A stretch of DNA of 64,000 nucleotides. It comes from Zea mays. Its lineage: Eukaryota > Streptophyta > Magnoliopsida > Poales > Poaceae. Position 1 is the first letter of the stretch; each line of letters begins with the position of its first letter. Shown here in pieces: positions 12,052-23,142 of the stretch. The notes beneath the pieces were generated by a model. It had not been told where the DNA came from. It was given only the letters and a program-made list of their open reading frames with translations, and made no database searches. The position numbers and the translations under genes are program-made. Location of the stretch: contig NC_050096.1 in NCBI RefSeq assembly GCF_902167145.1, positions 270,342,622 through 270,406,621 of the forward strand, written 5' to 3'.

Positions 12052-13297
12052 ACTCACGACGCGATTGAGGTACTCAACAAAGATGGATAGCTGAAGGCGG
12101 TGATATTCAGAGATTGGTTTTCTTTAATTTTTTTTTGGGGGGGGGGGGGGGGGGGGGGGGGTAAATCCTACACATTATTATTTGAGGTTCCTTTAGGTTA
12201 AAAGAGTGAAGCTCCTCGGTTGGGGTTTGTTCCTAGGCCAACCCAGGTAGAGAGAATCGCACCCCGGCAGCATCGGTTCATCGACTGAAGCATTAACCCT
12301 CTTAAGAAAAAAAAAAGTTCGCTGTGTTGGAAATTCTTTTCCTTTCTCCCTAGCGGTGTTTATTTTGTTCATTATGGTATCGATACCTGATGTACTTACT
12401 GATGGTGTAAGTGGGATCCTATAGTAGGTCTGTCAAGTTCAAAAGGTATTTTTTTTTCTTCACCCTTTACCATTTGTCGTGGATTATCTCGTGGCCTTGT
12501 TTTGGTTAGACCTTGAGGCCGGCGTAATCCTCGTGGATGATATTTGCAAATAAATGTAATATTTGCTTTCGAACTTACTGCTACTGTTCCAATCTCGCCA
12601 TCCATATTCATCTGGTCTACGTTCACCTGTATGTGGTGAAATCCCGAGGTGTTGGACGATCACCTTTTTGACTTTTTCCGCTGCGCATGCGTTTTTTTTT
12701 TTGGTGCGTGCGTTTGTCTGGTTCGTTAGCTGGCGTTGGGTGTGCGTGGTTGTGTGTTTTTTTTTAATCTGGTGGCGCATTTTGATTTGCCAAATGTGGG
12801 CGAGCGAGGTCATGCGTGGAATATTAATCTTCTGCTGCTGCTGCTGCTGAGATCGGAATCTTATCCTTGTCTATCACCACACTTTGGTGGTTCGAATTCC
12901 TACCGGTGGTTCTTTGACACGTATATCAGTGGCAGGATTCTTCGTGTTTTCTTAATGCATGTGTGCATAACAGAAAGTCGAGGTTCCTCTTCTAGAGGAA
13001 CCATGCGAGTTTTTCCACGCCTTCTTTTGTACTGCTAGAACCAGAATCCAGAAGAGAACCACTTCCCGGTTTCAAGTCTGCCGGGGCCCACTAAAGAAGC
13101 ACTTGACACAAAAAACATGCTGATGTAGTGATGTCCCTTTTTGCCTTTATTTATTTACAAAAGCTAACCTCTTCATCCTTTTTTTATAAGAAAAAAATCC
13201 GGGAACCTATATGAAGTCTGAGCTGAGGGGATGCATGCAAAGGTGCTTCTGGCTGAAAATTGTGGCGACAGCCTCTTCGGTTTTGCATCGTTTTAAC
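12052..13297. other. 3' UTR of the CCCH gene and intergenic sequence
   Basis: Contains a G homopolymer (listed separately), an AATAAATG poly(A)-like signal near 12547, a (CTG)6-type microsatellite at about 12830-12850 and T-rich stretches. No further gene is supported. Confidence 0.5.
12137..12161 (+). repeat. G25 homopolymer in 3' UTR
   Basis: A run of 25 G follows a run of T, about 85 bases after the zinc-finger stop codon. Length may be affected by assembly error. Confidence 0.85.
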
Positions 13298-13859
13298 CAG
13301 TGCTAGGAATATGGGCAGAACTTTTCAGGCCAGCACGAGCACGACCCGAAAATAAGAGCTCAAAGCATGGCCCAGCACGAAATAATTTGGGTCGGGCTAG
13401 CACGGTCCGAAGGCAGGCTTGGGCCGGGCCTCAATTTCCGACCCGTCGGGCCCCCGGCACGGCCCGCATAGATGGGCCGGGCTTGGACCGGCACGGGCCA
13501 ATTAAGCCCAATCTGTTTAATTTCTTTAATTTAGTAAGATATCGACTTTATATTGTTGTTATATTTGGAGTTTATGTGGTCAAATGATGCTAGAATTGTT
13601 TAATATCTTTAATTTAGTAAGATATGAACTTTATATGGTTGTAATATTTTGATTTTATGTAGTCAAATATACGGGCCGGGTTTGGACCGGCACGGCCCAA
13701 AAAAGGCACGACATGGTTTAGGGCCGGGCTGGGCCGCTGTTTTTACACTTCGGCTTGACACGACACGGTCCAAAAATCTTTTGGGCTTTGTTGGCCCGAA
13801 CCCGTTTAGCACGATGGCTTGGGCCGAGCTGGCCCGGCCCGGCCCAATTCCCAGCACTA
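13298..13859. mobile_element. hAT-type MITE, 562 bp, no coding
   Basis: Flanked by a perfect 8-bp duplication GTTTTAAC (13290-13297 and 13860-13867). Ends are CAGTGCTAGG and, inverted, TAGTGCTGGG, one or two mismatches apart. Inner sequence is rich in GGCCCGGCC/GCACGGCCC blocks and has no transposase. An 8-bp duplication and short terminal repeats fit the hAT superfamily. Confidence 0.85.
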
Positions 13860-14229
13860 GTTTTAACTGACTGACGCCTGTCGGTAGTTACGCCCCACAT
13901 TTTCAGTTTCAGAGTAACAACACACCAAGCTTTTTGGTTTGAGCCCGGAAAGATCCAGGGCTCCGACCTCCGAGCAACTGAACAACTCTAGGGTCCCCGC
14001 ACGGAAAGCGCAGGGATTCACAGGAACGTCGGCATTGCGTGCAAGTTTCCCGGCCATGGTCCACTTTGGATCCCCGCGTCCGGAGCAGAGCAGCAGCGAC
14101 CAGGAGTTAGAGGACGACGCAAGGCCCATGCCTTGCCAACGTGCAGGAAGCATGGGTGTTGCTCCCTGTATTTCCTTTTTGTGGGGCATGCATGCACTAC
14201 AGTTAGTTGCTCGACTTGAGCGTCACGGA

Positions 14230-17200
14230 TAGAGATGGCAACGGGGCTATCCCCATCGGGGATCGTCGGAACGTTTGCATCCCCATTTAAAATATATCCC
14301 CCGTTCCCCGCCCCCGTCCCCGCTCGCGGGGATAGTTTTTCCCCGTCCCCGTCCCCGAACGGGGATATCTCCCCGACGGGTATCCCGTCCCTGACAAATC
14401 CCCGAGATGAATACCATTCCAACATCATGACTAATATATTTTAGATGCAAAATGAGCAAAGATATAGTACTTGTTCTCCTCATACAGTCATACCAGTAAC
14501 GATTCAACAATCAACATAGACATCAAGTTTAAGGCGTCAAGCAAGCACGTAACATCATCATCACACATCAGTCACTACCGATTACACAAAAGGTTACTGG
14601 TTACATAAATAGCTAATGCTGAATTGGGTGAGCACATTGCAAATGCATGCCTTCTTGACAGTTGATTTCATGAATTTGCACTTCTCCCCAGGTAGTTCGA
14701 CTGTACTTAAAGTGAAAGTTCCTGCAAGAATATATATGGAAACACAGAATAGTTATAATGTGGTAAAATACTAGACACATGAATTGATTGTTCTTATTTT
14801 ATATGAACCACCTGTAGCCCTTCCTGCACCTCTTGGAGAACAGACCAGAAGGTAGCAGGTTGCCCTTCATCATTCACCATCCCTACACACACAAACACAC
14901 ATATATGCAAGTGTCATTTTCAGCTAGGCTTATGAAGTAGGAATGATGAATTACAAGAGAAAAGGCTCCAAATTGAAGAGAAAGAATATGAGCTACATAA
15001 GAGATATACCTTTGTATTTGTTTCTGATCCAATCTTGTGAGCACATTAAAGCCTCCAACATTTGAGAAGTCAACCTACTACGATGCTCACTTAGGACTCG
15101 ACCGCTGGTGCTAAATGCAGATTCTGAAGCAACTGTGGTTATTGGAATGGCAAATATATCCCTTGCTATCCTCCTCAAAGTAGGGTACCTTGTTCCTGCA
15201 ACCTTCCACCAATCTAAAATATCAAATCCAGTTGTATGTATGTCCACCATCTCATCATCCAAGTAGCGATCGAGTTCAGATTTATTCCTAAAGGATGCTG
15301 GTTTAGTGCTTGCAAGACGGGCACTAAAGGAAGACAAGAACCCTGAATTGCCTACTGAAGGTGCTGCTGACTTTGCACTACTACCACATCTACCTTCATC
15401 TTCTTCCAAATTGTATTGAAGCATCAAATCAGCCAATGAGTTTTTAACCTTTTCAACCTCATACTCACAATTTATTCCAGGTGTACCAAGTAACACCTCA
15501 AAGCACTGAAGCAACATTATTTGTTTGAAACGCGGATCAAGCATAGTAGCAATCCCCATCAACCCTTGAATATCAGTCCAATATTTCTTAAACTTTGCTT
15601 CCATGTTAACTGACATTGCCTCTATCAATGGATTGCCACAAGATGACCACTCTGTAATGTTACTTCTAATATCACAAATCTTGTAGAAGAACATATTAGC
15701 AGTCACATAATTAGTTCCAGAGAACAGATCAGATATGTCATTGAACATTTTAAGCCTTCCTATAACCTCAGTAGCAAATTCCCATTCTTCCTCAGTGGGA
15801 CAGCAGGAATATTGCTTATCTACACGAGTTGCTCTCATGAAAACAGCCCTATATGGATATGCAGTACTAAGCATTTTGTAGGTGGAGTTCCATCTTGTCT
15901 TGCAGTCCAAGCTTAACTTCTTATCAATGGTAACATTAACATACTTAGCTATCTCCTCAAACTTCTCTACTCTTTTTGGAGTGGCTGTCCAATAAGCTAC
16001 GCTATCACGAATATTTTCAATGGCGTCTTTTAGTTGTTCTAATCCATCCTTAACAATTAGATTAAGGATATGACAACAACAACGCATGTGTAAGAATATA
16101 CCATTGGCCATGAGCTTACTCCTTCCAATCTTTCTCACTAGATAAGGAATGGCACTATCATTTGTAGTACAGTTATCAAGTGTGATGGTTGATACCTTCT
16201 CATCAAGATTCCAATCCACTAGTGACTCATAAAGTACATCACCAATAACATCATGAGTGTGAGGGCTTGGCACATATATAAACCTACAAATCACACAAGA
16301 ATTTTGTATAACATGTTCACACAAAAATTTCAGACCCACAAATCACAATTATTACCTCATGATAATGTTTCTTAGTGTCCAAGATTCATCAACAAAGTGT
16401 GCAGTGATAGCCATGTAACCTCTCTTTTGGTTATTAGAGGTCCACATATCACTAGTGATAGCAACCCGGGATTTAATTCCGGTCATGTATTGAATGGCTT
16501 TCTTCTTCTCTAAATCATATTGCTCAACAATGTGCTTCCTGAAATAAAAAGGGAATAGCTTTAGGAATAAATAACACATGCACACAACATAACAAAAACA
16601 TGTTACAACCATGATATTATGTACCTTAGTGTGTTTCTAGTCCCAATCTTGAACAACGGTTGAAGGGCATGCACAAACCTTTGAAATCCAGCATGATCAA
16701 CCATGCTTAAGGGATACTCATGGAGAATTATCATGGCAGCAAGTTCCTTTCTAGCTATGTCCTGATCAAATGTGTAGTTTTCCACTGAAACTGTCCCTGC
16801 ATCTGTGGCACTAAACCTCAAAGAAGTTTGTGACAATGTCTTGTTCCCAGCCAACTTTATCTTCCTAAGTGTGCAAGACTTCAAGTGATCATGCAAATGC
16901 TTAGTCCCAGCCCGTGTTTCGCCTCCAAGCTTGGTGAAGCAATAGTTGCATTTTGCCTTTATTTTTCCATTCCATCTCACTCTCTTGAACTCCTTCCAAA
17001 CGACTGATGTGAGCTTCCTCTTTGAACCTACCTCAACACCATCTTCTTCTACACACTCCTCATCTTCTATTTCAATTGCTTCTGATTCATTAATAGATTC
17101 ATGACGTGATTCAGCTTCAGGCTGTGAACTAATTGGAGCTTGGCTACTGCCACCACTCTCAATTGACATCTGAAACCTATAAATCAGTATAGATTTGCTC

Positions 17201-17625
17201 AATATAAATCAGCAAATAGAAACATTTATATAGTCTTATAAAAATATGCAGATAGAAACATCTTATATAAATCAACAGATTTTATATGGCACATTCTCGT
17301 ACGGACAGCAGGAAGCAAGTGTGGTCTGTGGTGTGTGCGGTGTGCCTTTTGGGCTGCTAACGGACAGCAGGAAGCAAACTTGGGTTTGGGCTGCTTGCGA
17401 GTTGTAACAAGCAATTGATTAGATTGGGCTGCAGCCATTAGACTGGTGAATCCCATCGGGGAGCAGGGACGGGGACAAGTGGAACGTTCCATCCCTGGTT
17501 CACCCGTTGGGGATGATTTTTAGTCCACGAGGATCCCCGCGGGGAGCTATATCATCCTGTTATCATCCCCTAATAGATGAAATCCCCACCGGGGATCGGG
17601 GATCGGGGCCCCGTTGCCATCCCTA
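14230..17625 (-). mobile_element. hAT DNA transposon with transposase gene, 3396 bp
   Basis: Termini are TAGAGATGGCAACGGGG on the left and, inverted, TAGGGATGGCAACGGGG on the right (one mismatch in 17), with a perfect 8-bp target duplication. Subterminal regions (14280-14410 and 17490-17620) are packed with CCCCGT/ACGGGG and GGGGAT/ATCCCC repeats, likely transposase-binding sites. A single transposase gene lies between them on the minus strand. This is a complete element by structure. Confidence 0.93.
14993..17169 (-). CDS. hAT transposase (BED finger, RICESLEEPER-like), 3 exons, ~672 aa
   Basis: Exons, read on the minus strand, are 17169-16625, 16538-16356 and 16283-14993. Donors (AAG|GTACAT, GAG|GTAATA) and acceptors (TTTCAG|G, TTGTAG|G) are consensus, and phases agree at both joints. 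A BED zinc finger occupies residues about 57-99 (VWKEFKR, CNYC, HDHLKSC). The RNase H-like core includes ITSDMWTSNNQKRGYMAITAHFVD and TLDNCTTND. The hATC dimerisation domain is near the C terminus (ILDWWKVAGTRYPTLRRIARDIFAIP, then SAFSTSGRVLSEHRSRL). The ATG at 17169 is preferred over an in-frame ATG 33 bases upstream because it begins a typical acidic leader. A final intron (donor in KYKG|GTATAT) with an extra small exon near 14810-14880 is possible. No stop or frameshift found, so the gene could be active. Confidence 0.9.
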
Positions 17626-17877
17626 GTCACGGACAAGGCAGGAGATGACGCGATCTGCTACCACTAGCTGCCGGCATGACCCCGTCTACGAGACAGCCTG
17701 CCGTGTAGAGACCGCTGCGAATGCCTGCGAATCAACGGGGTTCCTTGTGGTAATTTGCTCATCCAACATGTAATTATTACTTAGCGGCAAAAGACAACGC
17801 CAGACAGCTGTAGTGACAGCCAACTAAAGATCTTAAATGCATATTATAGGCCTGCATACGTTCGTAAAGACAACTTA

Positions 17878-18168
17878 GGGTCGGTTTGATATAAAGAGTG
17901 GTTTTCCGGTTTTACAATACTATAGTTTACAATTTTACAATTGTCATGATAATATTAAAGTTTTGGTCAGCTTCAGAAATATCATGTATTTATTTGGATA
18001 CAACATTGTAAAACAAAACCTAGCCATGGTATCTAGAATACTATTGTTTTGAAAATATATTTTTTAGAAAAACAACTAAACACCTCATATCATAAAATAC
18101 TCTAGTATTCCTTTTAAACCATGGTATTGTCTAGAAACTACAAAAATATTGCCCTCCTAAATAGGCCC
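17878..18168. mobile_element. Tourist-like (PIF/Harbinger) MITE, diverged
   Basis: Ends GGGTCGGTTTGAT and, inverted, GGGCCTATTTAGG resemble grass Tourist termini. The flanking trinucleotides are TTA and TTG. Inner sequence has inverted copies of ACCATGGTAT/ATACCATGG. No coding. Decayed, so boundaries are approximate. Confidence 0.45.
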
Positions 18169-18772
18169 TTGCTATCGAGATAAACAACATACACCATCCA
18201 CTGGCGCACTTAGGTTGTCTCCAACAGATTGTTTTATACTGTAGACTATACCGTTCGTACCATAAAGTTTGAAATAGAGAATGTAATTTCAAGATAGGAT
18301 ACTGCTAGAGACATCCACGGACACACCCGCAGACATGTTTCCTCCGACGCAGTGCATTCAAAAATAACCATCACAGCAACAACAGCACAACTCAAAGGAG
18401 TTGTCTATTGGCAGCAACACAAGCCAAATAATTAACATGTCATCATGTGGATGAATGTATCTTCTTGTGCAGTGGTAACTAGTACAACTGGACTCCATTC
18501 AACGACAAACAAATAAATAAATAACTCAGTCCTAATTTACCACCAAACGGTAATTGCGAAGAAACCAAAAGAAAGGTGGCCAAAACTAGGACAATCTCTG
18601 TTCGATGATTTAAGTATGATACAAAATCTAATGCGACATCAGAACATTTGAAGTCCGTAATCATTTGGGCGCCCATATACAAGAGTGCCACGGACTTGTC
18701 TGAGCACACATTGGGGGCATTAGCTTACTGGTGGCCGACTGAATATCATCAGTTTTCAAGCAGAGACAGAAA

Positions 18773-21599
18773 TCATTCCCTCTTCTCTGGTTTCTGGACC
18801 TTGACATACGGCAAGAATCCAAGGAGGTGCGTGATCCGCGGCTCCCACCCGCGCTGCTGAGCCCGGCAGAACATCAGGAACGTGTTTGCATAGTACGAGT
18901 TGAGGCCCATAAGCACGTGCCACCACGCGTGCCCCTGCGGGTTGACGTACCAATGCGAAAGCTTCTTGCAGAAGACGCGATCAACCAGCCAGCAGAGGGT
19001 CCCAAGGGTCAGTGTAAGGACCCACAGTTTTGCGAGCCGCTTCGCACCCACGTCTTTCGTCTGTATGTAGTACTTGTACATCCGGGGGATGCAGAGCAAG
19101 CAGAGGCCAACGTAATGCAGCTTGAATACGACTTGGAACCGGGCAAAGAAATGTACTACGGCAAAGGCAGCACCATACAGGAACAGGAAAGTTGGCATTG
19201 TGCTCCTGTAGTGCCAGTCCGGTGAATAGAGGACATACATGTAGAGAAGGATCTCCCAAACCATAGGAGTCTCATCACTCTGTTGTAGGCTGCAAAACAT
19301 AACATCAACAATGCAACATATTACCTAAAAGATTACGTTGCACAAAATAAAGTGAACATTAAGAAAATTAAAGTACAAGTCGACTAAACAGGTCACAGAG
19401 GTAGAAAGTTTATGGAAATATCCAACAGTGCACAACATGCCAAAAGTGGAAGCATATGTGCCAAAATGGAACACAAACTATTTTCAGGTAGTTTCTGCAG
19501 GCATGTGTATGCAAGGTGTATTTGGTGGGTCTAGGGAGCCGTTAACTTACAAGGTAGATCAAGAACCATTTGCACAAAATGAACCCAAGAATCCCAAACA
19601 GGAAAATAAACAGACCAACAAGAAAGAACACTGAACATCTAAGCAATATACCAATGTTTTACAGGAAATTTAAATCATCTTTGTTTGCGAGCTAGAGTTT
19701 TTGTTCAGCAGAGTTATGCTTTCAGGGTTTAAATAATGGAAATATACTCCTGTGCATACTAATGCTGAAAAACCTGTACCAGAAGTTGACACACCACTAT
19801 AGCGCAGGGACTGCATTCAATCAAGAAATTATGAAGGAAAAAACACTCCCGTGAAAGCTTGTGCAATGAGTAGCAGAATTGCTGTAAGCTGTGGCTTTAT
19901 TTGCACAAAAATAAAATATCAATGCAGTCATTACATCCTGAGCCCACTATACAGTGCCAAATGCATGTAAAGACTGTGCAATTAGCAGAACAAAGAGGAC
20001 AAGATTGCACAAAAGGAGCACAATGATGCTATGTTCCATGTCACTCAATGACCTTCAGCTCAACACGACAAATTGCACTAAAATATGTAGCCTTGCATTA
20101 CCAATTCTTAAACCAGTAGTTCCTTGATGGTTTTGGCAGGAAGAGCAGGTCTGGTGCAGTGCTGACAGCTGTCGCACTGAGTCACCAGGTCATGAGATCG
20201 AAGGGGCCTCTCCGCATTTGCAAGGTGTAAGGCTTGCCTCGGTTTGTCCCTCTCTAGATCCCACTCATGTGGGAGCCTTCGGAACTAGGTCCACCTTTGA
20301 TAGTTTTTGCAGAATGCATGCAGTTTTGCAGAGTTCACCCATGCACCCACCATATGCACTCATGATTTACCATATAATAAATCACTCAAAAAATAAGTTT
20401 AGCCCTCTAGCTAGTTAAAAATGGCTATATTCCCACCCCCAAATAATTTTTCCTGGCTTCATCCCCTTAATGAGTATCTAAATATTCTGAAAGTTCATCT
20501 ACTGAATATGCACACAATCCAAGGGATAGTTATCTTCCGATTTTGAGTCAAAATATATAATACTAGACAAGATTGTGCAAAATAAAAGAAGCCAGTCAAA
20601 TGTGCAACAGAATTTTTTATATACAAAAAAAATGAAACATTGGATGAGCTCCATATCTATAATTCTACAGAGAAAAGCAAAAGGTTGGATATTCGAGAAA
20701 GATAAATAATGCGGATGTTCTTGATGGAGCATCAAATTAGAAAACTCCTTACAATTAATGGCTCACACATTTTTATAACAGATGAACATATCATCTTTTG
20801 TGCAGTTTTATACGAAAAATGGCTAGATGGATAAATTATTTCCATTCTATGCAAATGACCGTTTCCCAAAATGGTATCAACAGTTCTAACTTTAATACAT
20901 ACGACATACCCCCTCCAGTCAAAAAATACTTAGTCACATTTGAGTAATGGTCTTTGATGTGTGTACCTTTGGCCTAATTACTTCTAGGTTTTTTATACGA
21001 ATTGTATGTTTCCGAACTCAATAATTTGAAAGCTATTTATGTTTGTGTTTATATTAAGGTTTGACCAAATCTTGTCTTAAATGACATGTTCTTGTGACAG
21101 AAGGGTGTAGGTTAAAAAAACATACGTAATTCATAGCACCAAAAGAAGGTATAGCATAGCAGACAAACAACACCCGAATACAATGCACAAGGCCATTACA
21201 TAACGAGCAGAACTCGATCAAGTGCTTTGGATAAAAGAATAAAGCCCTTATAACAGTTTCTCATGTAGGTACCAGTAACCACAAAGTTAAAAGTGTCATT
21301 TCACATAAACATAAAAAACTGTCAATTTAAGAGAAAACTTACAGAAGTTGCAAGGTGGCATGGAAAATCATACTCCCAATAGCAAGTATCATATTGGATA
21401 TGTGCAGGACACTAAATCGTTTCTCAAAACCTTGGCAGAAAGCATTCACTAATCCAATAAGTGCCAAAAGAACGCATGGGACATTAGAGATGGTATTGTA
21501 GAATTCTGCGATATATGACGAGTGTGCATAATTCTCCTCGCACAACTCAGTCGTTGATGTCACAGGCCCCCAGAAGCTTGCTACCATTGAATCTGCCAT
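18773..21599 (-). CDS. ACER: Alkaline (phyto)ceramidase, 2 coding exons, 257 aa
   Basis: It hydrolyses the amide bond of (phyto)ceramides, releasing a long-chain base and a fatty acid, in ER/Golgi membranes. It belongs to the alkaline ceramidase/YPC1 family. Exon 1 is 21599-21343 and exon 2 is 19289-18773. The donor CTTCT|GTAAGT and acceptor TTTGCAG|CC join in phase 2, giving HATLQ followed by QQSDETPMVWE. Conserved features: N-terminal W/E/NY block (FWGPVTSTTELCEENY), S76-H80 in SMIFHATLQ, PDWHYRSTMPTF, and the His pair H206/H210 in NPQGHAWWHVLM, which with H80 fits the zinc site of the family. Several hydrophobic segments fit a seven-pass membrane protein. Length matches the Arabidopsis protein (about 255 aa). 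The 2.05-kb intron holds a SINE-like insertion. No damage seen. Confidence 0.95.
20150..20305 (+). mobile_element. SINE-like sequence in ceramidase intron
   Basis: CTGGTGCAGTGCTG resembles a tRNA-type A box, and ACCAGGTCATGAGATCGAAG about 25 bases on resembles a decayed B box. The following CTCTCCGCATTTGC, AAGGCTTGCCTCGGTTT and CCCACTCATGTGGGAGCC are motifs I associate with a common grass SINE family. It lies antisense to the host gene. Ends and duplication are not resolved. Confidence 0.5.
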
Positions 21600-22560
21600 T
21601 CTTAGCTCTTGATTTGCTACCCTAGCAACAGCTTATGTCACCAGAGTTAAAGGTCAATTTGGCTGGTGCTAAATCATGAGTGCGCCAAAGAAATAACCTG
21701 CAAGGATGATATGCAAATTTGTCATACTTCAGTTTAATCGTGCTAATCCAGCATACTATTAGTAGAGTTCCCTGTGATAATCAAAGAAATAGAAAGATAA
21801 TTCAGAGCCAGGTCTTCTGGCAACACACCAAATTAAATACTGTCGCTGAAAGTGTCCCTTCAAAATAGGCAATCTAAAGTCAAACACTATCATAGAACAC
21901 CTAAACAATTTCCTTAGCAAGAGATAGACAATCATACCTACCAATACTCAATAATTGACATGTGTAGAAGTAAACTCAGAGAAACACCTGCAAATATTCA
22001 ATACTCATGTGCAAAACTAAACTCAGAGACAACTTTCATCGACACTCTAACATCGAATCTACCACATCACACAGGTCATATGAGAACTTCGAACCCTAAT
22101 CTAGAGTATACCTCGATCCCAACCACATCCAAACCAAATTCCCCCGGCACACGCTCCACAACAAATATGGGATAACCGCAGCAGGCAGCGCAAGGGTGTG
22201 CACGGGTAAAGGACATGGGTGTACTACAATTGAAATTGTTTGTAGACAAACGAAAAATATTTTTGCAAAAAAACAAACGAAAAATAGTTTGTAGACACAA
22301 TACATGTATACCACAAATTGAAATTGGATCAGATCCAGATACAAATAGCTGGTTTTTGGATGATCCGTTTCGCACAGCGTGAACGGAAGAAAAGGAGTGG
22401 GTGCTCCGGTGGCGAACGTCCCGAAGATGGAGATCACACCTTCCGTAAGCCGGCGGCAGCGGCCGCCCACTCGTCGGCAGGGGAACGGAGACCGTGAGAG
22501 GTATGCTGTGGGGCGGAATCAGATCTCTAACTTCCACCTCGATGACGCAACAGAGCAGTC
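21600..22560 (-). promoter_or_regulatory. 5' UTR, probable leader intron and promoter side of the ceramidase gene
   Basis: A consensus acceptor CTTGCAG|GTTATTTC on the minus strand (exon start 21697) lies 98 bases before the ATG, suggesting a leader intron. A possible donor CGAG|GTATAC lies near 22112. The frames at 22076-22537 have no family signature and more likely represent leader sequence. Exact transcription start not seen. Confidence 0.4.
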
Positions 22561-22696
22561 AGCTAATCTACCCCATCCGCTGTTGATCCAACGATAGCTA
22601 TGTCAAAGTGACGTGGGCTGCACAAAGTTTAAGGCCCATCACAGCCACAGGTCCTGCCGAGAGGCGAGAGCTTCCAGCTTCCCATGCCATTAGAAA

Positions 22697-22875
22697 GAGA
22701 ATTTTGCAAACATGACACTGTCTACGGCGGGCTTCAAACTTTTGGCACCGCCGTCGTGGCAATTGAACGGGTGGCACTGAAATCTCCCTCCAATTGTAAA
22801 TTTGGCATCGCGCGCGCTTAATGGTGTTTAGCCCTTGTGCAGTGCCCGTGCTACCCTCGCGCCGTTAGAAACTTG
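22697..22875 (+). repeat. MULE left terminal inverted repeat, 179 bp
   Basis: Pairs with 26778-26956. Mismatches seen only near GTTTAGCCCTTG versus GTTTAGTCCTCG and GCTACC versus GCTGCC. Outermost bases GAGAATTTTG resemble the GAGA start of Mu termini. Confidence 0.95.
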
Positions 22876-23142
22876 TCGCCGTCCGTTCTTCTACCGTCGC
22901 CCGTGAGTCTCTCGTATTCCATTCTCCCTGTCTCCTCTCCTCCTTATTCTCGCCCTGGCCGTCGTCTTCCTCGAGCTGCTCTGTTCGTCTCCGCGCACTG
23001 GGTGCATTCGAGCCATGTCCTCGTCCGGATCTCGCCCTTACCTGCCTCGCCGGTTCCTGCGCCCGTGCTCCATTGCCGACCTCCGACGCTGGTGAGCTTT
23101 CCTTGTTCTGTAACCCTAGGGTTTGCAGATTAGAAAGCCGGC

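Larger units (their letters stand above)
14222..17633. repeat. 8-bp target duplication GTCACGGA flanking hAT
   Basis: GTCACGGA occurs at 14222-14229 and 17626-17633, directly outside the inverted termini of the hAT element. Confidence 0.93.

Noticed and set aside
22076..22537. Minus-strand frames of 124-153 codons upstream of ceramidase
   Set aside because: No family signature, overlapping frames contradict each other, and the place fits a 5' UTR exon and leader intron.
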